Positions 49,318 through 58,831 are shown, numbered from the stretch's first letter. The stretch: DNA of 64,000 nt from Actinoplanes sp. N902-109 (GCF_000389965.1 NC_021191.1:7131501-7195500), one strand, 5' to 3'. Numbers and translations are program-made. Notes: a model not told the origin generated them from the letters alone.

Positions 49318-52110
49318 GTGTCCGTTGAACGGTGGTCCCCCGCACAGGTCGAAGCGCTCGCGCCCGACGCCGGCTCGCTCAAGGGTGCGCGCAGCGTCGC
49401 CGCGCCGCTGTCGTGGCAAGCCTGTGGGCTGATCGACGACGTGGTCTGGGGGCTGTGCAAGGGCAGCGGCAAAAACCCGTACCAGGTCTGCGTGGATCTG
49501 TCCGGACCGGCCTACAAGTGCTCGTGCCCGAGCCGCAAGTTTCCCTGCAAGCACGCGCTCGGCCTGCTGCTCCTCTGGTCGTCGAACGGCGTGGCCGAGG
49601 CGCCCGCCCCGGAGTTCGTCACCGAGTGGCGGGCCGGTCGCGTCGCCCGTGCCGCGAGACCGGCCCGGGCGGCGGATCCGGCTGCCGCACAGAAACGCGC
49701 AGACCAGCGTACGGAGCGGGTGGCGGCCGGCCTGGCCGAGTTGAGCCGGTGGCTGGACGACCAGGTCCAGCAGGGCCTGGCGACCGCCGAACGGGCCGGC
49801 CACCGGCCGTACGACGCGATGGCCGCGCGGCTGGTCGACGCGCAGGCGCCCGGGGCCGCGTCCGCGGTGCGCCGGTTGGGCACCGTGGCCGGCATCGGCG
49901 CGCACTGGGCCGACCGGCTGCTCGGCGACCTGGCCCTGCTGCGATTGCTGGTCGCCGGGCACGACCGGCTGGCGGAGCTGCCCGCCGAGCTCGCCGCCAC
50001 CGTACGCGCCCGCATCGGTTTCCCGGTGGCCACCGAGGACGTGCTGGCCACCGAACCGGTCCGGGACCAGTGGCAGGTGCTGGGCCAGACGGACAGCGAC
50101 GACGGGACGATCACCACCCGGCGCACCTGGCTGCTCGGGGCGGGCAGCGGCCGCTTCGCGCTGCACCTGTCGTTCGCCGCGCCCGGTCAGTCGCTGGCCG
50201 CCGATCTGGTGCCGGGCACCTCGTTCGACGGCGACCTGTGCTTCTATCCCGGCGCGGCACCGCTGCGCGCGCTGATCAAGGATCGGCTCGGCCCGACCCG
50301 GCCGCTGGCCCGGCCCACCGGCGCGCTGGGGCTGAGCGCGGCCCTCGACGGCTGGGCCGCCGTGGTGGCCGCCGAGCCGTGGCGCACCGACGCGCCGATG
50401 CTGCTGGCCGACGTCGTACCCAGCAGCGACGGCCACCTGACCGGCCCCGACGGGCGGTCGCTGCCGCTCGCGCCGGGTTATCGCGAGCCGTGGTGGCTGC
50501 TGGCGTTCTCCGGTGGCGCGCCCGCGACGGTGGCCGGCGAGTGGACGCCCAACGGTCTGCGCCCGCTGGCCGCGTGGGCGGGTGGCCGTTTCGTCCCGGC
50601 CGGGCCGCCGATGCCGGACGGCAGTGCGGCACGCTCGCCCGAGCTGCCGCCGGATCTGCTCGCCACCGCCCTGGTCGGCACCGGCCGGCGCCCGTTCACG
50701 GCGTCCACAGTGGCCGTCGGGGACACCTCGGTGCCGGTCGGCCAGGCCTCGTTGCTGGAGGCCGCGGCCACCGCGCTGGCCTACCGGCGGGCCGGGCTGA
50801 CCCCGGTGACCGGCCACGACCCGGTCGAGCCCGCACCGCGGGAGACCCAGGCGCCGGTCCCCGCCCCGGCCGGGCTGCGGTTGCAGCGGCTGCTCAGCGA
50901 CGGCGGCACCCAGGCCCAGGAGCTGCTGGCCCAGTGGCTCGGCGCGGCCGTCGAGCACGGCGGGCACGCGCCGCCCGTCACGCTGCCCGCGCTGCTCGAC
51001 GCCGGACGGCGCAACAGCATCATCCGGCCCGCGATCGGCCGGGTCGCCGGTCGGCGCGGTCAATGGCTGGCCGCGTTGCGCCCCGACTGGCACTGGTTGC
51101 GCGACGAGTCCACCGGCGACCCCGGCCCGCTGGACCCCGACGGCTGGGACACCGGCACCCCGGGCGCCCGCCTCGACCACCTCACCCGGCTGCGCCGCAG
51201 CGATCCGGCCGCCGGGCTGGCCCTGCTGCGCAGCACCTGGGCCGGCGAGTCGGCGGAGGACCGGGCGCGGTTTCTCGGCGCGCTGCGGACCGGCCTGTCC
51301 ACCGCCGACGACGAGTTCCTCGACAGCGCCCTCGACGACCGGCGCAAGGAGGTCCGCGAGGCCGCGCTCGACCTGCTGCAATGCCTGCCCGGCGCGAGCC
51401 TCGGCCGGCGCATGGCGGCACGGGCACTCGCCGCGGTGCGCCTGCACGACGGCCGCCTGGTGGTGGACCCGCCCGACGGGCTCACCCCCGAGTTGCGCCG
51501 CGACGGGGTTGCCGCCGCACCCGCCCGCGGCACCGGCGTACAGGCGTGGCTGCTCGAGGAGATCATCGCCGGCACCCCGCTGAGCACCTGGGCGTTCGCC
51601 GGCGGCCCGGCCGAGGTGGTCGCGCTGGCCCGCGGGCACGACTGGGAGACGCCGCTGCTGCACGGCTGGGCCAAGGCCGCGATCGCCCAGCAGGCCCCGC
51701 AGTGGGCCGTCGAGCTGGTGCGCGACGACAGCCTGCGTGAAGCCGTCCGGTGGGACCTGCACCTTCTGCTACCCCCGGCCGAGCTGGCCCGCATCGCCGC
51801 CGACTTCCTGCGCCGGGAGGACCACCTGGCCCACCGGCTGCTCGCCGTCCACCCCGGCGAATGGCCCGACGAGCTGGCCGTCGCCGTCGTCGAGACCATC
51901 GCCCACCGCGCCCGCACCGACAAGCACAGCTGGCAGCTCGCCGAACTGTGCCGGGCGGCGGCACTCGCCATGCCGCCGCGCTGGACCCCGCACGTCACCC
52001 GGCTCGCAGCCGAGCTGGAGCTGTCCGCCGACCCGTCGCGGGTGCGGCCGGTCAGCGAGCTGGCCCGCACCCTCACCTTCCGGCGCGAGATGCTGCAGGA
52101 GTTCGCATGA
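49318..52110 (+). CDS. SWIM zinc-finger / DUF5691 fusion protein
   Basis: 930 residues. The SWIM motif CxCx(n)CxH is intact (Cys68, Cys70, Cys77, His79 in YKCSCPSRKFPCKH). Residues to about 440 are the SWIM-protein body. From about 449 (ALVGTGRRPF) begins a DUF5691-like helical-repeat region with RRNSIIRPAIGRVAGRRGQW and EVREAALDLLQCLPGA. In many actinomycetes these two parts are separate neighbouring genes (from memory), so this may be a fusion. It begins the MoxR/DUF5682/VWA cluster. SWIM domains bind DNA or protein. Confidence 0.85.
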   Translation: MSVERWSPAQVEALAPDAGSLKGARSVAAPLSWQACGLIDDVVWGLCKGSGKNPYQVCVDLSGPAYKCSCPSRKFPCKHALGLLLLWSSNGVAEAPAPEFVTEWRAGRVARAARPARAADPAAAQKRADQRTERVAAGLAELSRWLDDQVQQGLATAERAGHRPYDAMAARLVDAQAPGAASAVRRLGTVAGIGAHWADRLLGDLALLRLLVAGHDRLAELPAELAATVRARIGFPVATEDVLATEPVRDQWQVLGQTDSDDGTITTRRTWLLGAGSGRFALHLSFAAPGQSLAADLVPGTSFDGDLCFYPGAAPLRALIKDRLGPTRPLARPTGALGLSAALDGWAAVVAAEPWRTDAPMLLADVVPSSDGHLTGPDGRSLPLAPGYREPWWLLAFSGGAPATVAGEWTPNGLRPLAAWAGGRFVPAGPPMPDGSAARSPELPPDLLATALVGTGRRPFTASTVAVGDTSVPVGQASLLEAAATALAYRRAGLTPVTGHDPVEPAPRETQAPVPAPAGLRLQRLLSDGGTQAQELLAQWLGAAVEHGGHAPPVTLPALLDAGRRNSIIRPAIGRVAGRRGQWLAALRPDWHWLRDESTGDPGPLDPDGWDTGTPGARLDHLTRLRRSDPAAGLALLRSTWAGESAEDRARFLGALRTGLSTADDEFLDSALDDRRKEVREAALDLLQCLPGASLGRRMAARALAAVRLHDGRLVVDPPDGLTPELRRDGVAAAPARGTGVQAWLLEEIIAGTPLSTWAFAGGPAEVVALARGHDWETPLLHGWAKAAIAQQAPQWAVELVRDDSLREAVRWDLHLLLPPAELARIAADFLRREDHLAHRLLAVHPGEWPDELAVAVVETIAHRARTDKHSWQLAELCRAAALAMPPRWTPHVTRLAAELELSADPSRVRPVSELARTLTFRREMLQEFA

Positions 52111-52119
52111 CGGACGCCC

Positions 52120-52332
52120 TCAGCCGCGCCCCGGCGACGTCATCGCGAGGATCGCCGCCACGGCGACGACCAGCACGACGGTCAGGGCATGGTGCGCGAG
52201 GGCCCCGTCCACGCGACCGTCCGTGGCAGCGTTGACGATGGCGATCACCGCCTCGAATGCGGCGCTCGCGGCGACCGCGACCTTTCCGGAATTGCGCGGG
52301 TCACGCGGTTCACGAATTGCCGTCCCAGCCAT
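52120..52332 (-). CDS. Small membrane protein, antisense-oriented inside the SWIM-MoxR cluster
   Basis: 70 residues. The ATG at 52332 has a strong AGGAG site five to six bases upstream, the main support. Two hydrophobic stretches are visible (VAVAASAAFEAVIAIVNAA and LTVVLVVAVAAILAM). The frame is open to 52551, but nothing upstream is conserved. It converges on the SWIM gene, with the ends ten bases apart. Function unknown. Confidence 0.65.
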   Translation of the reverse strand: MAGTAIREPRDPRNSGKVAVAASAAFEAVIAIVNAATDGRVDGALAHHALTVVLVVAVAAILAMTSPGRG

Positions 52333-52625
52333 TCTTTCTCCTGTCTCGTGGCTGTCGTCAAGGCTGCCCCGGATCCATGGTGGACGCAACGCCACGTCGG
52401 CGTTTACGCAGCTCGTTGCGATAGCAAATGCATAGCAAAGGCCATGGCAAGAGCCATCGAACCGCTTGGGCAAATCGCCACCGAAGGGGCGGTTCCACCA
52501 CCGACGGAAAGGCTCGACACCGTGGCCGGGCTCACACATTTTTTCCGGCACCCGGCCGGCACCGAATTTTTGTCAGAGGGCGGCGGTAACGTCCGCCGTA
52601 CCAGCACGCAACGTCAGGAGTTCCT
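52333..52625. other. Intergenic, upstream of the MoxR gene
   Basis: About 290 lower-GC bases between the divergent small membrane protein and MoxR genes. GATAGCAAATGCATAGCAAA (52418-52437) contains a short direct repeat of ATAGCAAA. Promoters for both genes are expected here; none is convincing. Confidence 0.45.
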
Positions 52626-53687
52626 GTGACCGCCCTGCGCCCGCACGCCGAGGACCAGTACGCCGACGAGCTGGCCCTGCTCGCCGAGACCGACGAGCGG
52701 CCGCGCCCGCCCGGGTGGCGGCTGTCCCCGCAGGCGGTGGTGACCTATCTGCTCGGCGACGGCGCGAAGATCACCCCGAAGTACGTGGGGCCGCGCCGGC
52801 TCATGGAGGTCGCCGTCGCCACCCTCGTCACCGACCGGGCGCTGCTGCTGCTCGGCGTCCCCGGCACCGCCAAGACCTGGGTGTCCGAGCACCTGGCCGC
52901 GGCCATCAGCGGCGACTCCACCCTGCTGGTGCAGGGCACCGCGGGCACCGCCGAGGAAGCCATCCGCTACGGGTGGAACTACGCCCGCCTGCTCGCCGAG
53001 GGCCCGTCCGAGGCGGCGCTGACCCCCAGCCCGATCATGCGGGCGATGCAGACCGGCACGATCGCCCGGCTGGAGGAGCTCACCCGGGTCCCCTCCGACG
53101 TGCAGGACGCCCTCATCACCGTGCTCTCCGAGAAGACGCTGCCGGTGCCGGAGCTCAACACCGAGGTGCAGGCGCAGCGCGGCTTCAACCTCATCGCCAC
53201 CGCCAACGACCGCGACCGCGGCGTCAACGAGCTGTCCAGCGCGCTGCGGCGGCGCTTCAACACGGTGGTGCTGCCGGTGCCCGCCTCGGCCGACGACGAG
53301 GTCGAGATCGTGGCGCGCCGGGTCGCGCAGCTGGGCCGCTCGCTCGACCTGCCCGAGGTGCCCGCCGCCATCGACGAGATCCGCCGGGTCGTCACCGTGT
53401 TCCGCGAGCTGCGCAGCGGCCTCACCGAGGACGGCCGCACCCGGCTCAAGTCGCCCACCGGCACGCTCTCCACCGCCGAGGCCATCTCGGTGCTCACCAA
53501 CGGTCTCGCGCTGGCCGCCCACTTCGGCGACGGCCGGCTGCACCCGGCCGACGTGGCCGCGGGCATCCTCGGCGCGGTCGTCAAGGACCCCGTCTCCGAC
53601 ACCGTGGTCTGGCGCGAATACCTCGAAACCGTCGTCCGCGAACGCGCCGACTGGCGTGACTTCTACCGTGCGGCCCGCGATGCCTGA
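52626..53687 (+). CDS. MoxR-type AAA+ ATPase
   Basis: 353 residues. Walker A is GVPGTAKT (77-84). The Walker B region is changed: ARLEELTRVPSDVQDALITV, where MoxR proteins usually have a DE pair. Sensor 1 is ATANDRDRG and the arginine-finger region is ALRRRFNTV. MoxR ATPases work with VWA proteins as chaperone or metal-insertion machines. CAGGAG precedes the GTG. Its stop overlaps the DUF5682 start by eight bases. Confidence 0.9.
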   Translation: MTALRPHAEDQYADELALLAETDERPRPPGWRLSPQAVVTYLLGDGAKITPKYVGPRRLMEVAVATLVTDRALLLLGVPGTAKTWVSEHLAAAISGDSTLLVQGTAGTAEEAIRYGWNYARLLAEGPSEAALTPSPIMRAMQTGTIARLEELTRVPSDVQDALITVLSEKTLPVPELNTEVQAQRGFNLIATANDRDRGVNELSSALRRRFNTVVLPVPASADDEVEIVARRVAQLGRSLDLPEVPAAIDEIRRVVTVFRELRSGLTEDGRTRLKSPTGTLSTAEAISVLTNGLALAAHFGDGRLHPADVAAGILGAVVKDPVSDTVVWREYLETVVRERADWRDFYRAARDA

Positions 53688-56679
53688 GCAGCACTACGGC
53701 ATCCGCCACCACGGCCCCGGCTCGGCCCGCGCCCTGATCGCCGAGCTCGACCGCCAGCGCCCCTCGATCGTCCTGGTCGAGGGCCCGCCCGAGGCCGACG
53801 ACCTGGTCCGCTGGGCCGGCGACGACGGCCTGCAACCCCCGGTCGCCCTGCTCGGCTACGCCACCGACGACCCCCGCCGCTCCGCCTTCTGGCCCTTCGC
53901 CGTCTTCTCCCCCGAATGGCAGGCCATCCGCTGGGCCATCCGCAACGACGTCCCGGTCCGCTTCTTCGACCTTCCGTACGCCTACCGCCTGACCGCCACC
54001 CCGCCGGCGCCACCCGCCCTTCCGGAGGCGGCAACCGCTCTCCCGGAGGCGGGCCCGGCTGATTCGGAGGCGGGGCCGGCTGATTTGAAGGCGCGGCCTG
54101 GCAATGCGGAGGCGGGGTCGGCTGGTCCGGGGGCGGTGAGCGCTCTCCCGGAGGCGGGGCCCGCTGATCGGGGGGCGGTGAGCGCTCTCCCGCAGGCGGC
54201 AACCGCTCTCCCTGGGTTGGAGCTCGCTCTGCCAGAGGGGGGGCTTGCTGCTCCGGAGGCGGGGCTGACTACTCCGGAGGCGGGACTCGCTGCTTCAGGG
54301 GTGGGGCTCGCTGCTCCGGAGGCAGGACTCGCTGCTTCAGGGGTGGGGTTCGCTGCTCCGAACACGGCGAAAGCGGAAGGGGGCGGGCGGGTCGCGCAAG
54401 AGGATGCGGGATCCGCCGCCCAGCACGAGGTGGGGCCGACCGTCCAACACGAGGCGGGACTGGCCAGGCAGCACGCAGCAGGGCCGGGTGAACAACACCA
54501 GGCAGGGCTGGGCGAACAACACCAGGCAGGGCTGGGCGAGCAACAGGACGCGGGATCCGCCGCTCAACACGGGGCAGGGCCGGCCACGCACCACAAGGCA
54601 GGGTCGACCGCGCACCACGAGTCAGGGTCGGCCGTGCTGCACGAGGCGGGACTGGTCGCGCAACACGAGGCAAGGCCGACCGCGCTGAACGAGGCGGGAC
54701 TGGCCACGCAGCACGAGTCAGGTTCGACCACGCTGCACGAGGCGGGACTGGCCGCGCGACACGAGGCAGGGCCGGCCGCGCTGAACGAGGCGGGCGTGGA
54801 GGAGGACGGGCTTGCCGCTCAGGGGGAGGTGGCGCCGGAGGAAGCCGCGCCGCGGCGGCCGGTGGATCCGATCGGGGAGTTGGCTGCGGCGGCGGGGTAT
54901 GACGATCCGGAGCGGTGGTGGGAGGACGTTGTCGAGCATCGGGGCGTGCCGGTGTTCGAGGCGATCGCTGAGGCCATGACGGCTATCCGGGAGGGGGCGC
55001 CGGAGGATCCCGAGGACCTGGTGCGGGAGGCTTACATGCGCACGGTGCTGCGGGAGGTTCGGCGCTCGCATGAGGACATTGCCGTGGTGTGCGGGGCCTG
55101 GCATGTGCCGGCTCTGCGGCGCAAGGTCACGGCGAAGGACGATGCCGCTCTGCTCAAGGGGCGGCGGAAGGCCAAGGTGACGTTCACCTGGGTGCCTTGG
55201 ACGTACGGGCGGCTGGCCTCGTGGTCCGGGTACGGGGCGGGGGTGAGCTCGCCGGGCTGGTACCACCATCTGTTCACGGCTGGGGACGAAGTGCTGCCTC
55301 GGTGGCTCGTGGACGCCGCCGGGGTGTTGCGGGCCGAGGGGGTTCCCACTTCCTCCGCGCATGTCATCGAGGCGACGCGGCTGGCTGAGGCGCTGGCCAC
55401 CGTACGGGGGCGGCCGTTGGCGGGACTGGCCGAGGTGACCGAGGCGGCCGAAGCCGTCATGTGTGACGGGGAGCCGTTGCGGACCGAGCTGATCGGGCGG
55501 CGGCTGGTCGTCGGGGAGCGGCTCGGTGCCGTACCGGATGACATGCCGGCGGTGCCGCTCGCGAAGGACCTGACCACGCAGCAGCGGTCCGTACGGCTCA
55601 AGCCGGAGGCCCTGGAACGCACGCTGGAGCTGGACCTGCGCCGCGACATCGACCTGGCACGCAGCCGGTTGTTGCATCGGATGCGGGCGATCGGGGTGCC
55701 GTGGGGCGAGCCCGACAGCGCCCGGCGGGGCACCGGGACGTTCCGGGAGCAGTGGCGGTTGCGGTGGTTGCCGGACTTCGCGGTGCAGCTGGTCGAGGGC
55801 AGCATGTGGGGCACCACCGTGGCCGGGGCGGCTACGGCGAAGGTGACCCGGGCGGCGCAGGCGGCGCAGACGCTCGGTGAGGTGACCGCGCTGGTCGAGG
55901 TTTGCCTGCTGGCCGATCTGGGCGAGGCGATCGGGCCGGTGCTGGCCGCCCTGGATGCGCGGGCAGCGCTCGATGCCGATCTCAACCATCTGATGGCCGC
56001 GCTGCCGGCGCTGGCCCGGACCGTGCGCTACGGCGATGTTCGTCGTACGGACGTGGCCGGCCTCGGCAGAGTGACCGCGAGCCTGCTCACCCGGGTTTGT
56101 GCGGGCCTGCCCGCCGCGGCCGCGTCGTTGTCCGACGAGGCGGCCAAGGAGCTGCGCGGGCACATCGACGGGGTGCACGAGGCCGTCGGGCTGCTCGACG
56201 ACGACGCCCTGCGCGACCGCTGGCTGGGCACGCTGGCGTCGGTCGCGGGGCGGGACGGGTTGCACGGGCTGCTCGCCGGACGGCTGGCCCGGCTGCTGCT
56301 CGATGCCGGGCGGCTCGACGCGGCCGAGGTGCGGCGGTTGCTCGGGCTGTCGCTCACCGTGGGGACGCCGCCCGCGCACGGCGCCGCGTGGGTGGAGGGG
56401 TTCCTGTCCGGCGGCGGGTTGTTGCTGGTGCACGACGACGCGCTGCTCGACCTGCTGGACCGGTGGCTGGCCGACATCGCAGCCGAGGCGTTCGACGATG
56501 TGCTGCCGTTGCTGCGGCGTACGTTCGGGGCGTTCGCGCACGGGGAGCGGCGGGCCATCGGGGAGCGCATCGCCGGTGGTTCCCCGACCGCCGGGGGCGC
56601 GCAGCTGGAGCTGGACCACGAGCGCGCGGCGCGGGTGCTGCCCACGCTGAGTGCCCTGCTGGGAAGGGAGATCGGGTGA
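53680..56679 (+). CDS. DUF5682 protein with two GX2H motifs and a repeat-built insertion
   Basis: 999 residues from the ATG at 53680. It begins PEQHYGIRHHGPGSARAL, and ~30 residues later IVLVEGPPEADDL. A second motif, VVCGAWHVPAL, lies at 469-479. GIRH (7-10) and GAWH (472-475) fit the GX2H pairs of TraB/PrgY/TIKI-type proteins, with the EGPPE Glu; a metalloprotease-like fold is therefore possible (inference). Residues ~105-394 are a low-complexity Ala/Gly/Glu/His insertion made of 7- and 8-residue repeats. The C-terminal half is helical. Coupled to MoxR (8-base overlap) and VWA (GTGA). Confidence 0.88.
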   Translation: MPEQHYGIRHHGPGSARALIAELDRQRPSIVLVEGPPEADDLVRWAGDDGLQPPVALLGYATDDPRRSAFWPFAVFSPEWQAIRWAIRNDVPVRFFDLPYAYRLTATPPAPPALPEAATALPEAGPADSEAGPADLKARPGNAEAGSAGPGAVSALPEAGPADRGAVSALPQAATALPGLELALPEGGLAAPEAGLTTPEAGLAASGVGLAAPEAGLAASGVGFAAPNTAKAEGGGRVAQEDAGSAAQHEVGPTVQHEAGLARQHAAGPGEQHQAGLGEQHQAGLGEQQDAGSAAQHGAGPATHHKAGSTAHHESGSAVLHEAGLVAQHEARPTALNEAGLATQHESGSTTLHEAGLAARHEAGPAALNEAGVEEDGLAAQGEVAPEEAAPRRPVDPIGELAAAAGYDDPERWWEDVVEHRGVPVFEAIAEAMTAIREGAPEDPEDLVREAYMRTVLREVRRSHEDIAVVCGAWHVPALRRKVTAKDDAALLKGRRKAKVTFTWVPWTYGRLASWSGYGAGVSSPGWYHHLFTAGDEVLPRWLVDAAGVLRAEGVPTSSAHVIEATRLAEALATVRGRPLAGLAEVTEAAEAVMCDGEPLRTELIGRRLVVGERLGAVPDDMPAVPLAKDLTTQQRSVRLKPEALERTLELDLRRDIDLARSRLLHRMRAIGVPWGEPDSARRGTGTFREQWRLRWLPDFAVQLVEGSMWGTTVAGAATAKVTRAAQAAQTLGEVTALVEVCLLADLGEAIGPVLAALDARAALDADLNHLMAALPALARTVRYGDVRRTDVAGLGRVTASLLTRVCAGLPAAAASLSDEAAKELRGHIDGVHEAVGLLDDDALRDRWLGTLASVAGRDGLHGLLAGRLARLLLDAGRLDAAEVRRLLGLSLTVGTPPAHGAAWVEGFLSGGGLLLVHDDALLDLLDRWLADIAAEAFDDVLPLLRRTFGAFAHGERRAIGERIAGGSPTAGGAQLELDHERAARVLPTLSALLGREIG
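54229..54804. repeat. 24-bp (and 21-bp) tandem repeats inside the DUF5682 gene
   Basis: 54397-54804 holds 17 consecutive 24-bp units encoding octapeptides of the type QHEAGLAA (variants LHEAGLAA, HHESGSAV, QHQAGLGE). 54229-54360 holds 21-bp units encoding PEAGLAA / SGVGLAA. The frame is kept throughout. Confidence 0.9.
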
Positions 56680-57836
56680 CTGACGACGAGCGGCGGCGGC
56701 GCTGGCGGCTGGTGCTGGGCGGCCCGGCCGAGGAGGCGCTGGGGGCGGCCGAGGGGCGCGACGCCCGGATGGACGCGGCCCTCGCCGCGCTCTACGACGG
56801 TGAGGGTGACGGTGAACAGGGCCGGCGCACCGCCCGGTCGGCCGGGCTCGGCGGGTCGGCGCCGCGGGTGGCGCGCTGGCTGGGCGACATCCGGGAGTAC
56901 TTCCCCAGCACCGTGGTGCAGGTCATGCAGCAGGACGCCATCGAACGCCTCGACCTGACCCGGCTGATGCTCGAACCCGAGATGCTCGACGCCATCGAGC
57001 CGGACGTGCACATGGTGGGCACACTGCTCTCGCTCAACCGGGTGATGCCGGCCACGACCAAGGACGCCGCCCGCCAGGTGGTCCGCAAGGTCGTCGACGA
57101 ACTCGAACAACGGATCAGCCAGAAGACCCGGGCCGCGGTGACCGGCGCGCTCAACCGGGCCGCCCGGATCAACCGGCCCAAGCTCACCGACATCGACTGG
57201 GACCGTACGATCCGCGCCAACCTCAAGCACTACCAGGCCGAGCATCGCACGGTGATCCCCGAACGCCTGATCGGGTACGGCCGGCGCACCACCGCCGTGC
57301 ACCGCGATGTCGTCCTCTGCGTCGACCAGTCCGGCTCGATGGCCGCCTCGGTCGTCTTCTCCGGGGTGTTCGCGGCGGTGCTGGCCTCGATGCGTTCGCT
57401 CAAGACGTCGCTGGTGGTCTTCGACACTGCGGTGGTCGACCTCACCGATCAGCTCGCCGACCCGGTCGAGGTGCTGTTCGGCACCCAGCTCGGCGGCGGC
57501 ACCGACATCAACCGCGCCATCGGCTACAGCCGCCAGCTCATCACCCGCCCCCGCGACAGCATCTTCGTGCTGATCAGCGACCTGTACGAGGGTGGCGTGC
57601 GGGAGCAGATGCTGCGCCGCGTCGCGGAGATGACCGCGGCCGGCGTCCAGGTCGTGGTGCTGCTCGCGCTCTCCGACGAGGGCGCCCCGGCCTACGACCA
57701 CGAGAACGCCGCCGCCCTCGCGGCCCTGGGGGTCCCGGCCTTCGCCTGTACGCCCGACGCCTTCCCCGACCTCATGGCCGCGGCCATCGAACGCCGGGAC
57801 CTGATGGCCTTCGCCGCCAGATCGACCGGCACGTGA
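56676..57836 (+). CDS. VWA domain-containing protein
   Basis: 386 residues from the GTG that overlaps the DUF5682 stop (GTGA). The N-terminal helical half includes WLGDIREYFPSTVVQVMQQD. The C-terminal von Willebrand A domain has a complete MIDAS DxSxS (VDQSGSM, Asp217), a threonine in GGGTDINRAI and SDLYEGG. It is the expected partner of the MoxR ATPase. GGGAAGGGAG lies upstream of the start. Confidence 0.92.
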   Translation: MTDDERRRRWRLVLGGPAEEALGAAEGRDARMDAALAALYDGEGDGEQGRRTARSAGLGGSAPRVARWLGDIREYFPSTVVQVMQQDAIERLDLTRLMLEPEMLDAIEPDVHMVGTLLSLNRVMPATTKDAARQVVRKVVDELEQRISQKTRAAVTGALNRAARINRPKLTDIDWDRTIRANLKHYQAEHRTVIPERLIGYGRRTTAVHRDVVLCVDQSGSMAASVVFSGVFAAVLASMRSLKTSLVVFDTAVVDLTDQLADPVEVLFGTQLGGGTDINRAIGYSRQLITRPRDSIFVLISDLYEGGVREQMLRRVAEMTAAGVQVVVLLALSDEGAPAYDHENAAALAALGVPAFACTPDAFPDLMAAAIERRDLMAFAARSTGT

Positions 57837-57907
57837 GGTGTGGCGGGCGCGCGGGCCGGGGCACCGCGGGCGCGTTGGCCGGGCCCGGTGTCGGGGAGAG
57901 ACGCCGG

Positions 57908-58831
57908 TCAGCCTTGGAAGAGTTCGCCTGCCCGAGCGGCGACCTCGTCCAGTTGCGGGCCGGAGAGGTGCACGGATTTGTGCAGGGCGGCCAGGTTGTC
58001 GGCCACGGAGTTGTCGTCGGTGCAGGGCACACCTGAGTCACCGCCGTAGACCAGATGCTGGTGGGTGGTCATCTCCAGGGCCGCTGCGAGATTCGCGCCG
58101 GTCCCTGAGGCGGCGGTGTCGAGGTAGAGCCCGCTCATCTGCTCGAGCAGTTCCTCGCTGCTGACGGCGGCTTCGTTGCGGACCCAGGATCTCGTTCCGA
58201 TCAGGGCGATCCGGCCGGACAGAGCGGGTAGCGCACCGCCGCAGTGTGCCAGCACGAAGCGGATGTGCGGGAAGCGCAGGAAGACACGTCGGTACAGCAT
58301 GTCGAGGACGACGCGGGTGGTTTCGAAGGTGACCTCGATCAGTGGGGTGGCGACGCCCATGCGGGAGGGAATCGAGGTGTCGGGATGGACGAAGACGGCG
58401 GCCCGGCGCCGGTCGAGTTCGCCCCACACCGCGTCGAGGCGAGGGTCGCCCAACGGTACGCCGCGATAGGTGGTGCTGACGGCGAACCCGGCCGCGCCGA
58501 GGTCACCGCTGCGGCCGATCTCCGCCAGGCACGCCCGTGGATCGTCGGTCGGCAGGGCGGTCAGCAACCGGAACCGGTCGGGATCGCGGCGGCTCAGGGT
58601 CGCGCCGTAGTCGTTGCCGGTGCGGATCGCCTCATGCGATTGGGGTACATAGCTGAGCAACTGAGTGGCGATGCCGTTGGCTTCCATCGCCGCGAGGGCG
58701 CGGTGAGGCGTCCATTCGTACGGCTCAGGAGCAAGGAAATCGGCTGCGCGCTGCGCCAGCCAGAGCTCATGCCGTTGCTCAGGAGTGGTAGGCGGTGTGA
58801 AGTGAGCATGGACGTCGATCCAGGTGGGCAT
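57908..58831 (-). CDS. Amidohydrolase family protein (ACMSD-like)
   Basis: 307 residues. A metal-dependent TIM-barrel hydrolase or decarboxylase: IDVHAHFTPP (first His pair), AVFVHPD, FVLAHCGG and VYGGDSG with the late Asp. This matches the Amidohydro_2 group that includes aminocarboxymuconate-semialdehyde decarboxylase. The ATG at 58831 has GAGGAA upstream; the frame extends to 58963 without homology. It follows the LysR gene in the same direction and is its likely target. Confidence 0.9.
   Translation of the reverse strand: MPTWIDVHAHFTPPTTPEQRHELWLAQRAADFLAPEPYEWTPHRALAAMEANGIATQLLSYVPQSHEAIRTGNDYGATLSRRDPDRFRLLTALPTDDPRACLAEIGRSGDLGAAGFAVSTTYRGVPLGDPRLDAVWGELDRRRAAVFVHPDTSIPSRMGVATPLIEVTFETTRVVLDMLYRRVFLRFPHIRFVLAHCGGALPALSGRIALIGTRSWVRNEAAVSSEELLEQMSGLYLDTAASGTGANLAAALEMTTHQHLVYGGDSGVPCTDDNSVADNLAALHKSVHLSGPQLDEVAARAGELFQG

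Noticed and set aside
54718..56619. A 633-codon minus-strand frame opposite DUF5682
   Set aside because: Shadow frame with Pro/Arg/Gln-rich composition and no motifs.
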